Source: CAYPAV01 sp964408805 (GTDB taxonomy: Bacteria; Pseudomonadota; Alphaproteobacteria; UBA8366). Taken from it: a stretch of DNA of 64,000 nt. Each line of letters opens with the position of its first letter. The stretch's first letter is position 1. The notes under the pieces were generated by a model that did no database searches, was not told the DNA's origin, and worked only from the letters and a program-made list of their open reading frames with translations. The translations under genes were made by a program, and so were the position numbers. The DNA lies in contig CAYPAV010000004.1 of assembly GCA_964408805.1 (NCBI GenBank), positions 62,001 through 126,000 on the forward strand. Reading direction: 5' to 3'. Of the stretch, positions 1 through 7,504 are shown piece by piece.

Positions 1-559
1 TGCGGCGGTTCCGAACCGATGCCAGCGGCAGCGGGAGACCGCGGTCGACCAGTCCCAGCAGGCGGCGAAAGTTCCCCTTGACGCCGGGGCCGTAGACCAG
101 GGGCGGGCGCAGAATGACGGTCTCGAGGGCCGTCCCCGCCGCCGCCAGGGCCGCTTCCGCTTCCACCTTCGAAACCCCGTAAGGGTCCCTTGGGTCCGGT
201 GGATCGCCGGCGCCGTATGGGTGTTCGCCGCTCTCGCCGTTCACCTTGACCGAGCTGAGATAGACGAAGCGCCGCACGCCGGCCTCGATCGCCGCCGCCG
301 CTAGATGTTTCGTCGCCGCCGTATTGATCCGGCGAAAGGCGGCCAGCGGATCGTCCGCATCGTCTTGCATGACATGAACCCGGGCGGCGAGGTGGATCAC
401 CGCCTCGATCCCCGCCAGGCGATCACGCCAGGGCGTCTCGGGGCCGAGATCGCCGGTCTCGGCTCGGGTCGGGGCGGCGACCGTATGGCCAGCGGCGGCA
501 AGATGGGGCACCAAGGCCCGGCCGACGAAGCCGGAGCCGCCCGTCACCAGGATCCTCAT
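1..559 (-). CDS. NAD-dependent sugar epimerase/dehydratase, 3' end cut by window edge
   Basis: About 186 codons of an extended short-chain dehydrogenase are visible. The N-terminus has the Rossmann motif GGSGFVG (residues 7-13), followed by VIHLAARVH, the YLSS strand with the catalytic serine region, and the YGVSK catalytic Tyr-Lys pair near residue 150. These mark a nucleotide-sugar epimerase or dehydratase of the UDP-glucose 4-epimerase type, acting in the cytoplasm. The ATG overlaps the stop of the upstream glycosyltransferase by four bases, so the two are co-transcribed and translationally coupled. That pairing is typical of O-antigen or exopolysaccharide loci, where the epimerase makes the sugar the membrane transferase loads onto lipid. 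The substrate cannot be told. The C-terminus lies outside the window. Confidence 0.85.
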   Translation of the reverse strand, partial: MRILVTGGSGFVGRALVPHLAAAGHTVAAPTRAETGDLGPETPWRDRLAGIEAVIHLAARVHVMQDDADDPLAAFRRINTAATKHLAAAAIEAGVRRFVYLSSVKVNGESGEHPYGAGDPPDPRDPYGVSKVEAEAALAAAGTALETVILRPPLVYGPGVKGNFRRLLGLVDRGLPLPLASVRNRR

Positions 560-1533
560 CGGACCATCCAGCGCATCAGCCCGGCGACGACGATGACGGC
601 GCCGGCCAGCGCCAGCCACGGCTGCACGACCGAGAAGGCGGCGAGGGCGATCAGCGCCAAATCGGCGACCAGCACGGCCTTGGCGACCGCGCCATGGCTT
701 CGCCCGGCCTGGACGGCGCGTTGATAGAAGTGTTCGCGGTGGGCCCGCCAGACCTTCTCGCCGCGAAACCCGCGCCGGGCCAAGGTCAGGCTGGCATCGG
801 CGAGATAATAGAGCGGCAGGATGAGAGCGGCGGCCCAGAGCCCGGCCCGCGCCGCCTCCAGCAGCAGCCAGCCCAGCAGGAAGCCCAGCGGAATGCTGCC
901 GACGTCGCCGAGGAAGATCCGAGCCGGCGGCCGGTTCCACCAGAGAAAGCCGAGCGTCGCCGCGGCGAGGCTGAGCGGCGGCCAGATCGGCAAGTCGGCG
1001 GATGCGATCGCCGCCGCGACGATCAGTCCGATCGCGATCGCCACCGCCTCCACGCCTGAGATGGCGTCGATGCCGTCCATGAAATTGAACAGGTTGACGA
1101 ACCAGAGCCAACAAAACGCGGCCAGCGCGATGTCGAGCCAACCCGGCAGCAGGCCTTGGAAGACGGGGCGGGCATCGGCGCTTGTCCAGAGAACCGCCGC
1201 GACCGCGGCGGCCTGGGCCAGGAAGCGAAGCCAGGGCGGCAGCGAGACCAGATCGTCGCGCCACGAGACCACGCCCAATCCAAAAGCGACCACGAGAACC
1301 GCGACCAACCCTGGATCGGCTGCTCGGGCGCCGCCGAAGGCGGTCACGGCCCAGGCGCCGAGGACGACCGCCAGCACCGCGATTCCGCCGCCCCGAGGTG
1401 TCGCCACGCTATGGCTGCTGCGGTCGTTCGGGTGGTCGAGAATGGCGCGCCGGCGCAGCAATTGCAGCACGCCGCCCGTCAGGACGAACGAAACCACGGC
1501 CACGCCGATGGCGGCGGGGAGCAGGACTTCCAT
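556..1533 (-). CDS. Polyprenyl-phosphate N-acetylhexosamine-1-phosphate transferase (glycosyltransferase 4, WecA/WbpL-like)
   Basis: The 325-residue integral membrane protein has about ten hydrophobic segments and belongs to the MraY/WecA superfamily. Diagnostic motifs are DHPNDRSSH after the first membrane span, RGGGIAV, NFMDGIDAISG and RIFLGDVGS, the last two supplying the metal and uridine-nucleotide site. Members move a sugar-1-phosphate from a UDP-sugar to undecaprenyl phosphate at the inner membrane, starting O-antigen or capsule units. The length suits the WbpL/WecA group and is shorter than MraY, and a separate mraY lies at 33005, so this is not the peptidoglycan enzyme. I start at the Met beginning MEVLLPAAIG. 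The frame stays open a further 179 codons upstream, but that stretch is proline- and arginine-rich and unlike the family. The gene is coupled to the downstream epimerase. Confidence 0.85.
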   Translation of the reverse strand: MEVLLPAAIGVAVVSFVLTGGVLQLLRRRAILDHPNDRSSHSVATPRGGGIAVLAVVLGAWAVTAFGGARAADPGLVAVLVVAFGLGVVSWRDDLVSLPPWLRFLAQAAAVAAVLWTSADARPVFQGLLPGWLDIALAAFCWLWFVNLFNFMDGIDAISGVEAVAIAIGLIVAAAIASADLPIWPPLSLAAATLGFLWWNRPPARIFLGDVGSIPLGFLLGWLLLEAARAGLWAAALILPLYYLADASLTLARRGFRGEKVWRAHREHFYQRAVQAGRSHGAVAKAVLVADLALIALAAFSVVQPWLALAGAVIVVAGLMRWMVR

Positions 1534-1879
1534 GAAACGCTTTATAGCCCGCCCCGGAAGCCCGGGCCAAGCGCCGGCCGCCGCGAGGCGTGCCGGAGCG
1601 GGAGTGGCGGTGGTGTGAAACTGGTCTATCTGGTCCCGGGCGGTCTGGGGGTGGGGATGGACATCGGGCGTTTGGGTGACGATCCTGGCAGTGGCGGAGG
1701 GCCCTGCGGCGGCGCGGTTCCCCAACTCTCCTATTGCCTTGAGGACCCGGTCTTTCGGGTGGTCGGGCCGGGATGGTGGCTTCGGGGCCTTCGGGCGGAT
1801 CGGGACGGTGACGCTAGGCGGGTATCCCGCCTCCCTTGCGCGGTTTAGGATCTTATTGGTTAGCGGATCGTGAGACCTT
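1534..1879. other. Non-coding stretch, no gene supported
   Basis: Open frames cross this GC-rich interval on both strands, but none has a family signature, a ribosome binding site or a sensible composition. It is probably leader and promoter sequence for the glycosyltransferase pair plus decayed DNA from the remnant zone to its right. Confidence 0.4.
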
Positions 1880-2290
1880 TCCCGCCGGGCAGGGGGTTGG
1901 CGTAGGGTGCCGCCGCGAGTCCGCCCTCCGGTTTGGGTATGGGTTGCGGCGGTCGATGGGCTCGGCGGTGGGGCAGCCGACCGGTCGGCCGATGCGCCGG
2001 GCGGTGTCAGGCCCATCTTTCGGAAGGCGGCGTCGCGCTTTTCGTTCCGCATGCGGTCGAGTTCCGCCATGGTCGTGCCGGGCGGTTGCGGCGGCGAGGA
2101 AGAGGCGGGCCGCCGCCGCGCGATTGTGGCGGGTAAATTCGGCGCCGCTCATCCCGTCGGGCGCGCGTTTCGGTGATAGAGGGTCGTCGCCGGGTGTGCC
2201 GAGACCAAGGGGGTCGAGCGGGTCCGGTCCCTCGGGATAGGCGACCGGACTCAAGGGGTCGGGGGCCGCGCCCTTGCCGCCCGACGTCAT
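1880..2290 (-). pseudogene. Unrecognised gene, apparently frameshifted
   Basis: Two adjoining frames on the minus strand together read like one protein. The first (2290 to about 2085) gives a Pro/Asp/Leu-rich start with repeated DPL units, then a helical stretch ending in ARLFLAAATAR. The second frame (from 2070) continues with MAELDRMRNEKRDAAFRKMG and then loses protein character. The switch falls around 2070-2085. I do not recognise the family. The charged helical character and the phage and IS scraps beside it suggest a decayed mobile or phage gene, which is inference only. It could also be two unrelated spurious frames. Confidence 0.3.
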
Positions 2291-2327
2291 CGTCCGGAAT
2301 TCTTCCCGTTTCCTGTTGAACGCCGCA

Positions 2328-2525
2328 GGAGCCCGTCTCCAACACCGTCCGGATCATATCCGGCGCACGTTGAGACAACGCCGATGCCATCGCCGACGGC
2401 TCGTCCATCATCTCGCCCCGCCAGACCACCTCGCCATCTCCGGCGCAAACGCAGATCGACACCGACTTCAATGAGACGTCGAGGCCCGCATAACATTCAC
2501 CGCGAAACGTTTCCGGCGACGACAC
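2328..2525 (-). pseudogene. IS110-family transposase, N-terminal fragment
   Basis: Sixty-six codons match the start of the DEDD (RuvC-like) transposase domain of IS110/IS116/IS902 elements. They include YAGLDVSLKSVSICV, holding the first catalytic Asp (residue 16), and TVLETGS, holding the catalytic Glu (residue 63). A full transposase has roughly 300-400 residues, so four fifths of the protein, including the C-terminal serine domain, is missing. Beyond 2328 the frame no longer resembles the family. No element ends were found. It is a dead fragment and marks past insertion activity between the surface-polysaccharide genes and the catabolic island. Confidence 0.7.
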
Positions 2526-2655
2526 TTTCTTGCCATGCTCTTACTAAGGTCTCTCCCCTGCGCTGGTTTATTGAGGCTGATCAACTCAGACTTCGTACTC
2601 TAAACCCGGAGATTGACCACTTAACGCAATCACACCGTGCCCGTATTTACCCTAA

Positions 2656-3150
2656 ATGAGTGAAAATTCTATTGTAATATATAGTATATGGAATACTACT
2701 AGAAAAGACGATTGGTTGGATCGCGTCATTGATCGTGATGAAAAGAGCGAGCCTATGTATTTTTGGGATATTGATGCTTTGAAAGAAGATTTAAGTAATA
2801 ATGAGGTAAATGAAGAGCATAAATTTATATATGCATTTATTTATATAATCATAGCTTCAGTAAATTATGAAGCACATCCGTATTATTCATTAAATGTCAT
2901 GAATTTATGGAATATTATTGCCGCCGTTTCTTCGGTAATTATTGTTACGGTGGGCACCCTATACGCATATAAGGTAAACGGCGGAAACGCTGGAGAAGAC
3001 TTCTTGGGGCGTTATTTTAGCATCGGATTCGCGGCAACGAGAAGTTCATGGCCGCCTATGGCAGCCGCGCCCACCCCGACCACAAGACCGCCCAGGACCA
3101 GATGGACCAGCTCTACGCCATCGCCTAATCGAGACAACAAAGCCGCATGA
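2656..3150 (+). CDS. AT-rich small membrane protein, C-terminus replaced by foreign sequence
   Basis: Residues 1 to about 124 form a coherent unrecognised protein. It has an acidic N-terminal half (IWNTTRKDDWLDRVIDRDEK, DIDALKEDL), a hydrophobic segment near residues 57-70 and a clear membrane span near 92-107 (AAVSSVIIVTVGTLYAY), followed by GEDFLGRYFSIGF. The DNA is strikingly AT-rich and uses A/T-ending codons throughout, unlike every neighbour, which points to recent horizontal transfer. From about 3030 the DNA becomes GC-rich and belongs to the phage fragment read in another frame, so the last 40 residues are junk and the normal C-terminal membrane region is lost. No function is assigned. 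Confidence 0.5.
   Translation: MSENSIVIYSIWNTTRKDDWLDRVIDRDEKSEPMYFWDIDALKEDLSNNEVNEEHKFIYAFIYIIIASVNYEAHPYYSLNVMNLWNIIAAVSSVIIVTVGTLYAYKVNGGNAGEDFLGRYFSIGFAATRSSWPPMAAAPTPTTRPPRTRWTSSTPSPNRDNKAA
3030..3128 (+). pseudogene. C-terminal piece of a phage scaffolding-like protein, inverted orientation
   Basis: Thirty-two codons in a frame different from the AT-rich gene read RGNEKFMAAYGSRAHPDH, then KTAQDQMDQLYAIA, then stop. This short-helix, Gly-His, Met-x-x-Leu-Tyr ending resembles the tail of phage head-scaffolding-like proteins as I remember them. It fits onto the end of the minus-strand fragment that begins at 3536: that fragment stops making sense after EARRAIMRL, where a family member would continue with exactly this kind of sequence. 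The piece is therefore best read as the detached, flipped 3' end of the neighbouring remnant. Confidence 0.4.
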
Positions 3151-3536
3151 TGGCCCGCCGCGCCTCCGTCGCCTCGTCGGCCGCGCCGATCGCCTGCCTT
3201 TCCGTCCCCGTCGCGGGGTCGCCGGTCCGGAACATCCGCCGGCCGGCCTGAGCGAAGACCTTGATCAGGCGCGGATCGTCGCCGAGACCCGATTGCTCCA
3301 ACATGTCGATCAGCGGGCGGCCGCCGACCTCGCCGACGACCCGTGTCGCCAAGGCCAGGTTCTCGTCGAATCCAGGGCCCCAATCGCGGCGGAGGGTCGC
3401 AAGGATGGCCTCACGGGACCCTTGTAGCCCTGTCCAGCGGTCCTGGGACATCGTCGCGACATGCTCGCGGAACCGGTCGTGGAGCGCCGTGGCCACATTG
3501 TCGGGCAGTTCGGCAGCGTGCGCCACCTCCCGGACC
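3125..3536 (-). pseudogene. Phage capsid scaffolding-like protein, internal fragment
   Basis: From 3536 leftwards the minus strand encodes a helical protein. It includes a stretch with LRRDWGPGFDENLALATRVV (a Trp-Gly then Asn-Leu-Ala helix), followed by GGRPLIDMLEQSGLGDDPRL and a variable linker. This architecture is what I know from prophage head-scaffolding-like proteins, which transiently template the capsid; the assignment is from memory of the pattern, not a search. The 5' part is missing because it is joined out of frame to a TauD gene at about 3536. The last codons (CCLD, stop) do not belong, and the true end seems to lie inverted at 3030-3128. No other phage structural gene is present. 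Confidence 0.45.
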
Positions 3537-3995
3537 GGGCAGCGTCTCCAATGCGGCGTACATGTCGAGAAACGAGGTGTTGCCGCCTTCCGGCGGGATT
3601 TCGAGCGCATGAAGGACGCTGCCGGCCGGCGGGATCTCGACGAAGCCGCTGTCGCTGTGCCAGCTCGCTTCGCCGTTGCCAAGCTGCCCGATCGGTTTTC
3701 CGCCCTCGCGGACGTTGGAGATGATGTTGATCTCGGGCGGCACCGCCGCCGCCTGGCCCGAGCCTTGGGAGTAGTTCAACAGCTTGCTCGGCGGGAATTC
3801 CGGCTGGCCGAAATAGCGCGTGAAGGCGAGCAATCGGTCGTCGGAAAGCGTTTGCCCACGGAACCGGAGGAGCAGGTAGTTGTGCCAGGCGTCGCGCAGG
3901 CGATCCACCGTCGCGGCATCGAGCGGGCCGGAGATGTCGAGGCCCCGTACCTCGGCGCCGAGCGGGGCGTCCAGGGGATCGATCTCGAAATTCAC
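3411..3995 (-). pseudogene. TauD/TfdA-type dioxygenase, 3'-truncated
   Basis: Residues 1-153 (3995 to 3537) are a good N-terminal half of a taurine-dioxygenase-family Fe(II)/2-oxoglutarate enzyme: PLGAEVRGLDIS at the start, NIISNVREGG, and the iron-binding His-x-Asp in SWHSDSGF (H113, D115). The family needs a second His and an Arg about 150 residues later, and these are absent. At about 3536 the sequence switches to a phage-like fragment in another frame and the TauD frame drifts on to 3411 as nonsense. The GTG start overlaps the stop of the enolase-superfamily gene by four bases, so it was the last gene of a hydrolase / enolase-like / dioxygenase operon. It cannot be active as it stands. 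Confidence 0.75.
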
Positions 3996-5206
3996 GGCGT
4001 TACCTCGACCTTGTGGAGCGTGTGACGGGCGAGCGCGGCCTCGTCGATCTCGATCCCGAGGCCGGGCCCGGACGGCGGGGTCACGTAGCCGTCCTCGGCC
4101 AGGAAATCGGTTTCCGGCACCAGGGGGTCGGGACCGATTACGCCGAGGCCGAAGATGAACTCGCCCGCATGCATCATCTGATGCTCGGGCGTACTGGCGT
4201 AAAAGTGAGCGGCGGCGGCGGCCTCGAGCTGGCAGAAGGCGGCAAGGCCGCCGACATTCAGCAGCTGGCCCGACGCCTCGGCGATCGCCGCGACCTTCTT
4301 CGCCGGGCGGAGACCGCCGAGCTTATAGGGCTTGATGCAAAGGACATCGACCGCATCCGCCTTGGCCAGCGCCAGGGCGTCGGCCGGCGACGTCATCGCC
4401 TCGTCCGCCATCAGCGGCACGCCGCGCGCCGCCCGCCGGATCTCCGCCATGCCCGTCAGGTCGCGCCGATCGATCGGTTGCTCCAGATAGTCGAGCCGAT
4501 AGTCGCGATAGGCCTCGAGCGCCTGCAGGGTCACGTGACGGGTCCAGCCGGTATTGGGGTCGATGCCGATGGTGATCTCGTCGCCGAGGCGCTTTCGGAC
4601 GGCCCGGAAATTGTCCAGATCGTGGCGCCAGCCCATGGGTTCGCCGGCCTTGAGGCAGAGCACCCGGACGCCGAATTCCTCGACCGCGCGAACCGCCTCG
4701 TCGACCATCTCTTCTTGCGTCGCCTGCATGCTGACCGACCATTCGAGCGGAATGCGGAACTGCTGCAACCCGCCGAGCAGGTTGTAGACCGGCTGGCCGG
4801 TCGCCTTGCCGATGGCGTCATGGAGGGCGTGATCCAGAAGGGCACGCGCGTTCGGATTGAAGGGCAGCGTCATGTCGAACATGCGCTCCGCACCCGCGAG
4901 GTCGAAGACGTCCATGCCAAGCAGCCGCGGTCCATAAAAATCCGTGACCGCGTGAATGACGCTGTGCACCGTGTCCGGCATCCAGTGACCCGGCGAGATC
5001 GGCCGGATCTGGCCGAGCCCGACGATCCCCTCGGCATGGATCTTGACCAGGATCGGCTTGCCGATCAGGTCGCCCGCGGCCCCCGTATCGTAGGCGCCGC
5101 TCGACATCCGCCGCTGCAAGCGGCCGGTCAGGTCGGTGATGAAGAGTTCGATCCGTTCGATCAGCATGTCATCAATCAAGATGCGTTGGCGAACGGGTTT
5201 GCCCAC
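3992..5206 (-). CDS. Mandelate racemase / muconate lactonizing enzyme family protein
   Basis: The 404-residue enolase-superfamily enzyme abstracts a proton alpha to a carboxylate with Mg2+ help. It has the N-terminal capping domain (to about 140) and a TIM-barrel with the expected ligands: Lys186 in LCLKAGEP, Asp216 in GIDPNTGW, Glu242 in YLEQPID, Asp268/Glu269 in LMADEAM, and a Lys pair at 292/295 in IKPYKLGG. This is a muconate-cycloisomerase-like layout, so a cycloisomerase, racemase or acid-sugar dehydratase are all possible. The given GTG start directly follows the hydrolase stop; the Met at 5167 (MLIERIELF) is an equally good start. The operon partners are a hydrolase upstream and a broken dioxygenase downstream, suggesting breakdown of a cyclic or carboxylated substrate. 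Confidence 0.8.
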   Translation of the reverse strand: MGKPVRQRILIDDMLIERIELFITDLTGRLQRRMSSGAYDTGAAGDLIGKPILVKIHAEGIVGLGQIRPISPGHWMPDTVHSVIHAVTDFYGPRLLGMDVFDLAGAERMFDMTLPFNPNARALLDHALHDAIGKATGQPVYNLLGGLQQFRIPLEWSVSMQATQEEMVDEAVRAVEEFGVRVLCLKAGEPMGWRHDLDNFRAVRKRLGDEITIGIDPNTGWTRHVTLQALEAYRDYRLDYLEQPIDRRDLTGMAEIRRAARGVPLMADEAMTSPADALALAKADAVDVLCIKPYKLGGLRPAKKVAAIAEASGQLLNVGGLAAFCQLEAAAAAHFYASTPEHQMMHAGEFIFGLGVIGPDPLVPETDFLAEDGYVTPPSGPGLGIEIDEAALARHTLHKVEVTP

Positions 5207-6109
5207 TCAGCCGGTGTAAATGGGCGCGGGCTGCTCGAGAAAGCTCAGGAGACAGTGATAGACCAGCATGTAGTTCTTCTGCTGGAAGCTAGCATGGGAG
5301 ATCCCGGGCATCACCTTGAACTGCTTGTCCGGATTGGGCAGACGGGCGAAGAAGGCGAGCAGATCGTCCATGCCGGCAATGCCGTCCCATTGGCCGCGCA
5401 GCACCAGGGTGGGGGCGGTGATCTTCTCGGGGTCCACCAGCGGCAGGTTCTCGCACATGTCGACATAGGTGCCGGTCGGCAATTCGTCGTCGAGCGCGCA
5501 GACTGCATCCGCGAAGGCGGTGATGACGGTCTGTTCGGCCGTACCCGGATGGTCGCGGTCGAAGACGCTCTGGATCATCGCGGGGTTGAGCTCGCGCCGG
5601 TTCGAGGCCTTGAATTGCGGCAACTTCTTCCGCCGCTCCTCGAGCGTCGGACTGCCCTCGCCGGTCCAGACGAAGGCATCGAGTACCAACCGCCCGACCC
5701 GGTGGGGAAAGCGCTCCGCAAAGAGGGCGGCCCGAAGCGCGCCCGAGGAAATGCCGTAGAGATGGAAGGCCGAATGGTCCGTCAACTCGGTGATGTAATT
5801 GGTCGCCGCCTTGAGATCGTCCGATCCGTTCGAGATATCGCAATTGATGTCGCGATCCTTGTCCGAGCGGCCATACCCTTCCATATCGACCGACCAACAG
5901 TCGTAGCCCTGATCGGCGAAGTAATCCATCGCCGAGGAATAGGGCCGTCCGTCGACCTGAAGATCGAAGGTCGGCTGCGAGGCCATCGAGGAGCCGTGAA
6001 CGAAGAGGATCGGTCCTTTTTCATGCGCGCCCGCGAATTTCCGGAACAGAAAGAGCTTCACGCGGCCCTTCTCGGTCCAGTGTTCCTCGGCCGTGATCGA
6101 TTGGTTCAT
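5207..6109 (-). CDS. Alpha/beta-fold hydrolase
   Basis: The 300-residue protein has a complete catalytic triad: nucleophile Ser121 in GISSG, Asp242 in LRGQWDGIAG and His272 in MPGISHASF. The oxyanion motif FVHGSS lies at residues 37-41. There is no signal peptide, so it is cytoplasmic. The fold covers esterases, lactonases, C-C hydrolases and haloalkane dehalogenases. Next to a muconate-lactonizing-type enzyme, an enol-lactone or ester hydrolase is a fair guess but is unproven. I chose the Met of MNQSITAEEH because a GGGGGAGA ribosome binding site sits just upstream. It is first in a tight minus-strand operon; the next gene begins at the base after its stop. It diverges from the CoA-racemase gene at 6284. 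Confidence 0.85.
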   Translation of the reverse strand: MNQSITAEEHWTEKGRVKLFLFRKFAGAHEKGPILFVHGSSMASQPTFDLQVDGRPYSSAMDYFADQGYDCWSVDMEGYGRSDKDRDINCDISNGSDDLKAATNYITELTDHSAFHLYGISSGALRAALFAERFPHRVGRLVLDAFVWTGEGSPTLEERRKKLPQFKASNRRELNPAMIQSVFDRDHPGTAEQTVITAFADAVCALDDELPTGTYVDMCENLPLVDPEKITAPTLVLRGQWDGIAGMDDLLAFFARLPNPDKQFKVMPGISHASFQQKNYMLVYHCLLSFLEQPAPIYTG

Positions 6110-6283
6110 GATTGTCTCCCCCCGGGCGCCCGTTTCGCGGCGCACAGACTAATATCGAGACCGGGGGGTGGCAATTTATTACATGTTTGCGGTGCTGGCG
6201 GCGGACCCGGCGGGCCCCATATGTTAGATTAACGAGCCGCCGTATCCGGCGAAGACGAAATTCGATCGGGAGTGACTGTCGAG

Positions 6284-7456
6284 ATGAGCACATCGAATGG
6301 ACAAGGCGGACCCCTCGCGGGTCTCAAGATCATCGAGCTGGCCGGGATCGGTCCGGCCCCCCTTTGCTGCACCCTACTGTCGGATCTCGGCGCCGAGGTC
6401 CTGCGGATCGACCGGACCAAGGATTCGGGCCTTGGCCTGGCCCGCGACCGCCGTACCGACCTGACCCGGCGCGGACGGAAATCCGTCTCCATCGACGTGA
6501 AGCACAGCAAGGGCCTGGAGGCGCTTAAGCGGCTCATCGACGATGCCGACGTGCTGGTCGATCCGTTCCGGCCCGGCGTGACCGAGAAACTCGGGCTCGG
6601 CCCCAAGGATTGCTTTGCCCGCAACAAGAAGCTCGTCTATGCGCGGATGACCGGCTGGGGCCAGGATGGCCCGCTCTCCCAGGCCGCCGGGCACGACCTG
6701 AACTATCTCTCGCTGACCGGCATCGTGCATGCCATCGGCGGCAAGGATATTCCGGCCCCGCCCCTGAACGTGGTCGCGGATATGGGTGGCGGCGCGATGT
6801 ACCTCGCCCTCGGCATCCTCGCCGGCGTCCACGAGGCGCGGAATTCGGGCGAGGGCCAGGAGGTCGATATTTCGATGACCGAGGGCTCGGCCTTCCTCGC
6901 ACTCGGCATATACGGCATGGCGGGTGTGGGCGACTATTCCCACGAGCGGATGGACAACGTCCTTGACGGCGGTGCGCCCTTCTATCGCTGTTACGAAACC
7001 AAGGACGGAAAATTCGTGTCCATCGCCTCCATCGAGGCGAAGTTCTACGACCTCCTGCTCGAGAAGACGGGCCTCAAAAGCGACGCCAACCTGCCGGACC
7101 AGTTCGACAAGAGCCAATGGCCGGAGATGCATGCCCGCTTCGAGGCGATCTTCAAATCGAAGACGCGCGACGAATGGTGCGAGGTGATGGAAGGCTCCGA
7201 CGTCTGCTTCGCGCCGGTGCTTACCTTCAACGAGGCCCCCGACCACCCGCAGAACAAGGCCCGCGGCACCTTCGTCGACGTGGAAGGCGTGCCCCAGCCG
7301 GCCCCCGCCCCCCGCTTCAGCCGCACCCCGGGCGCGGTTCGGGGTGCGGCCCCCGACTACGGCGCCGACACCCGGACGGGCCTCGCCGAGTGGGGCTTCG
7401 AGGCGGCGGAGATTGATGAACTGGTAGCGGATAAGGCGGTCGGCTGGCAGGATTAG
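6284..7456 (+). CDS. CaiB/BaiF family CoA enzyme, alpha-methylacyl-CoA racemase-like
   Basis: The protein belongs to the family III CoA-transferases (390 residues). Within the family it matches the racemase branch: ARMTGWGQDGPLSQAAGHD carries the His137-Asp138 pair, VVADMGGGAMY the second acidic residue (Asp166), and CYETKDGKF a further Glu, as in alpha-methylacyl-CoA racemase. Such enzymes interconvert R and S 2-methylacyl-CoA thioesters so that stereospecific beta-oxidation can proceed. The genuine CoA-transferases of the family instead use an Asp for a mixed anhydride. The ATG at 6284 gives the usual N-terminus (GPLAGLKIIELAGIGP); a GTG at 6272 is possible. Transcribed with the selenoprotein DsbA-like gene 48 bp downstream. 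Confidence 0.85.
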   Translation: MSTSNGQGGPLAGLKIIELAGIGPAPLCCTLLSDLGAEVLRIDRTKDSGLGLARDRRTDLTRRGRKSVSIDVKHSKGLEALKRLIDDADVLVDPFRPGVTEKLGLGPKDCFARNKKLVYARMTGWGQDGPLSQAAGHDLNYLSLTGIVHAIGGKDIPAPPLNVVADMGGGAMYLALGILAGVHEARNSGEGQEVDISMTEGSAFLALGIYGMAGVGDYSHERMDNVLDGGAPFYRCYETKDGKFVSIASIEAKFYDLLLEKTGLKSDANLPDQFDKSQWPEMHARFEAIFKSKTRDEWCEVMEGSDVCFAPVLTFNEAPDHPQNKARGTFVDVEGVPQPAPAPRFSRTPGAVRGAAPDYGADTRTGLAEWGFEAAEIDELVADKAVGWQD

Positions 7457-7504
7457 GCTTGCCGGGCAATTTGGCGTCGTTGAAACCGGAAAGGAACCAA
7501 CCCG

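Noticed and set aside
1534..2070. N-terminal extension of the sugar-phosphate transferase from the Met at 2070
   Set aside because: The added 179 residues are Pro/Arg-rich, lack family similarity, and the family begins with the membrane span at MEVLLP.
4013..6232. Very long antisense open frame opposite the enolase-like and hydrolase genes
   Set aside because: Typical high-GC shadow frame: no family motif, Arg/Gly/Asp-rich, and both opposite-strand genes have full catalytic sets.
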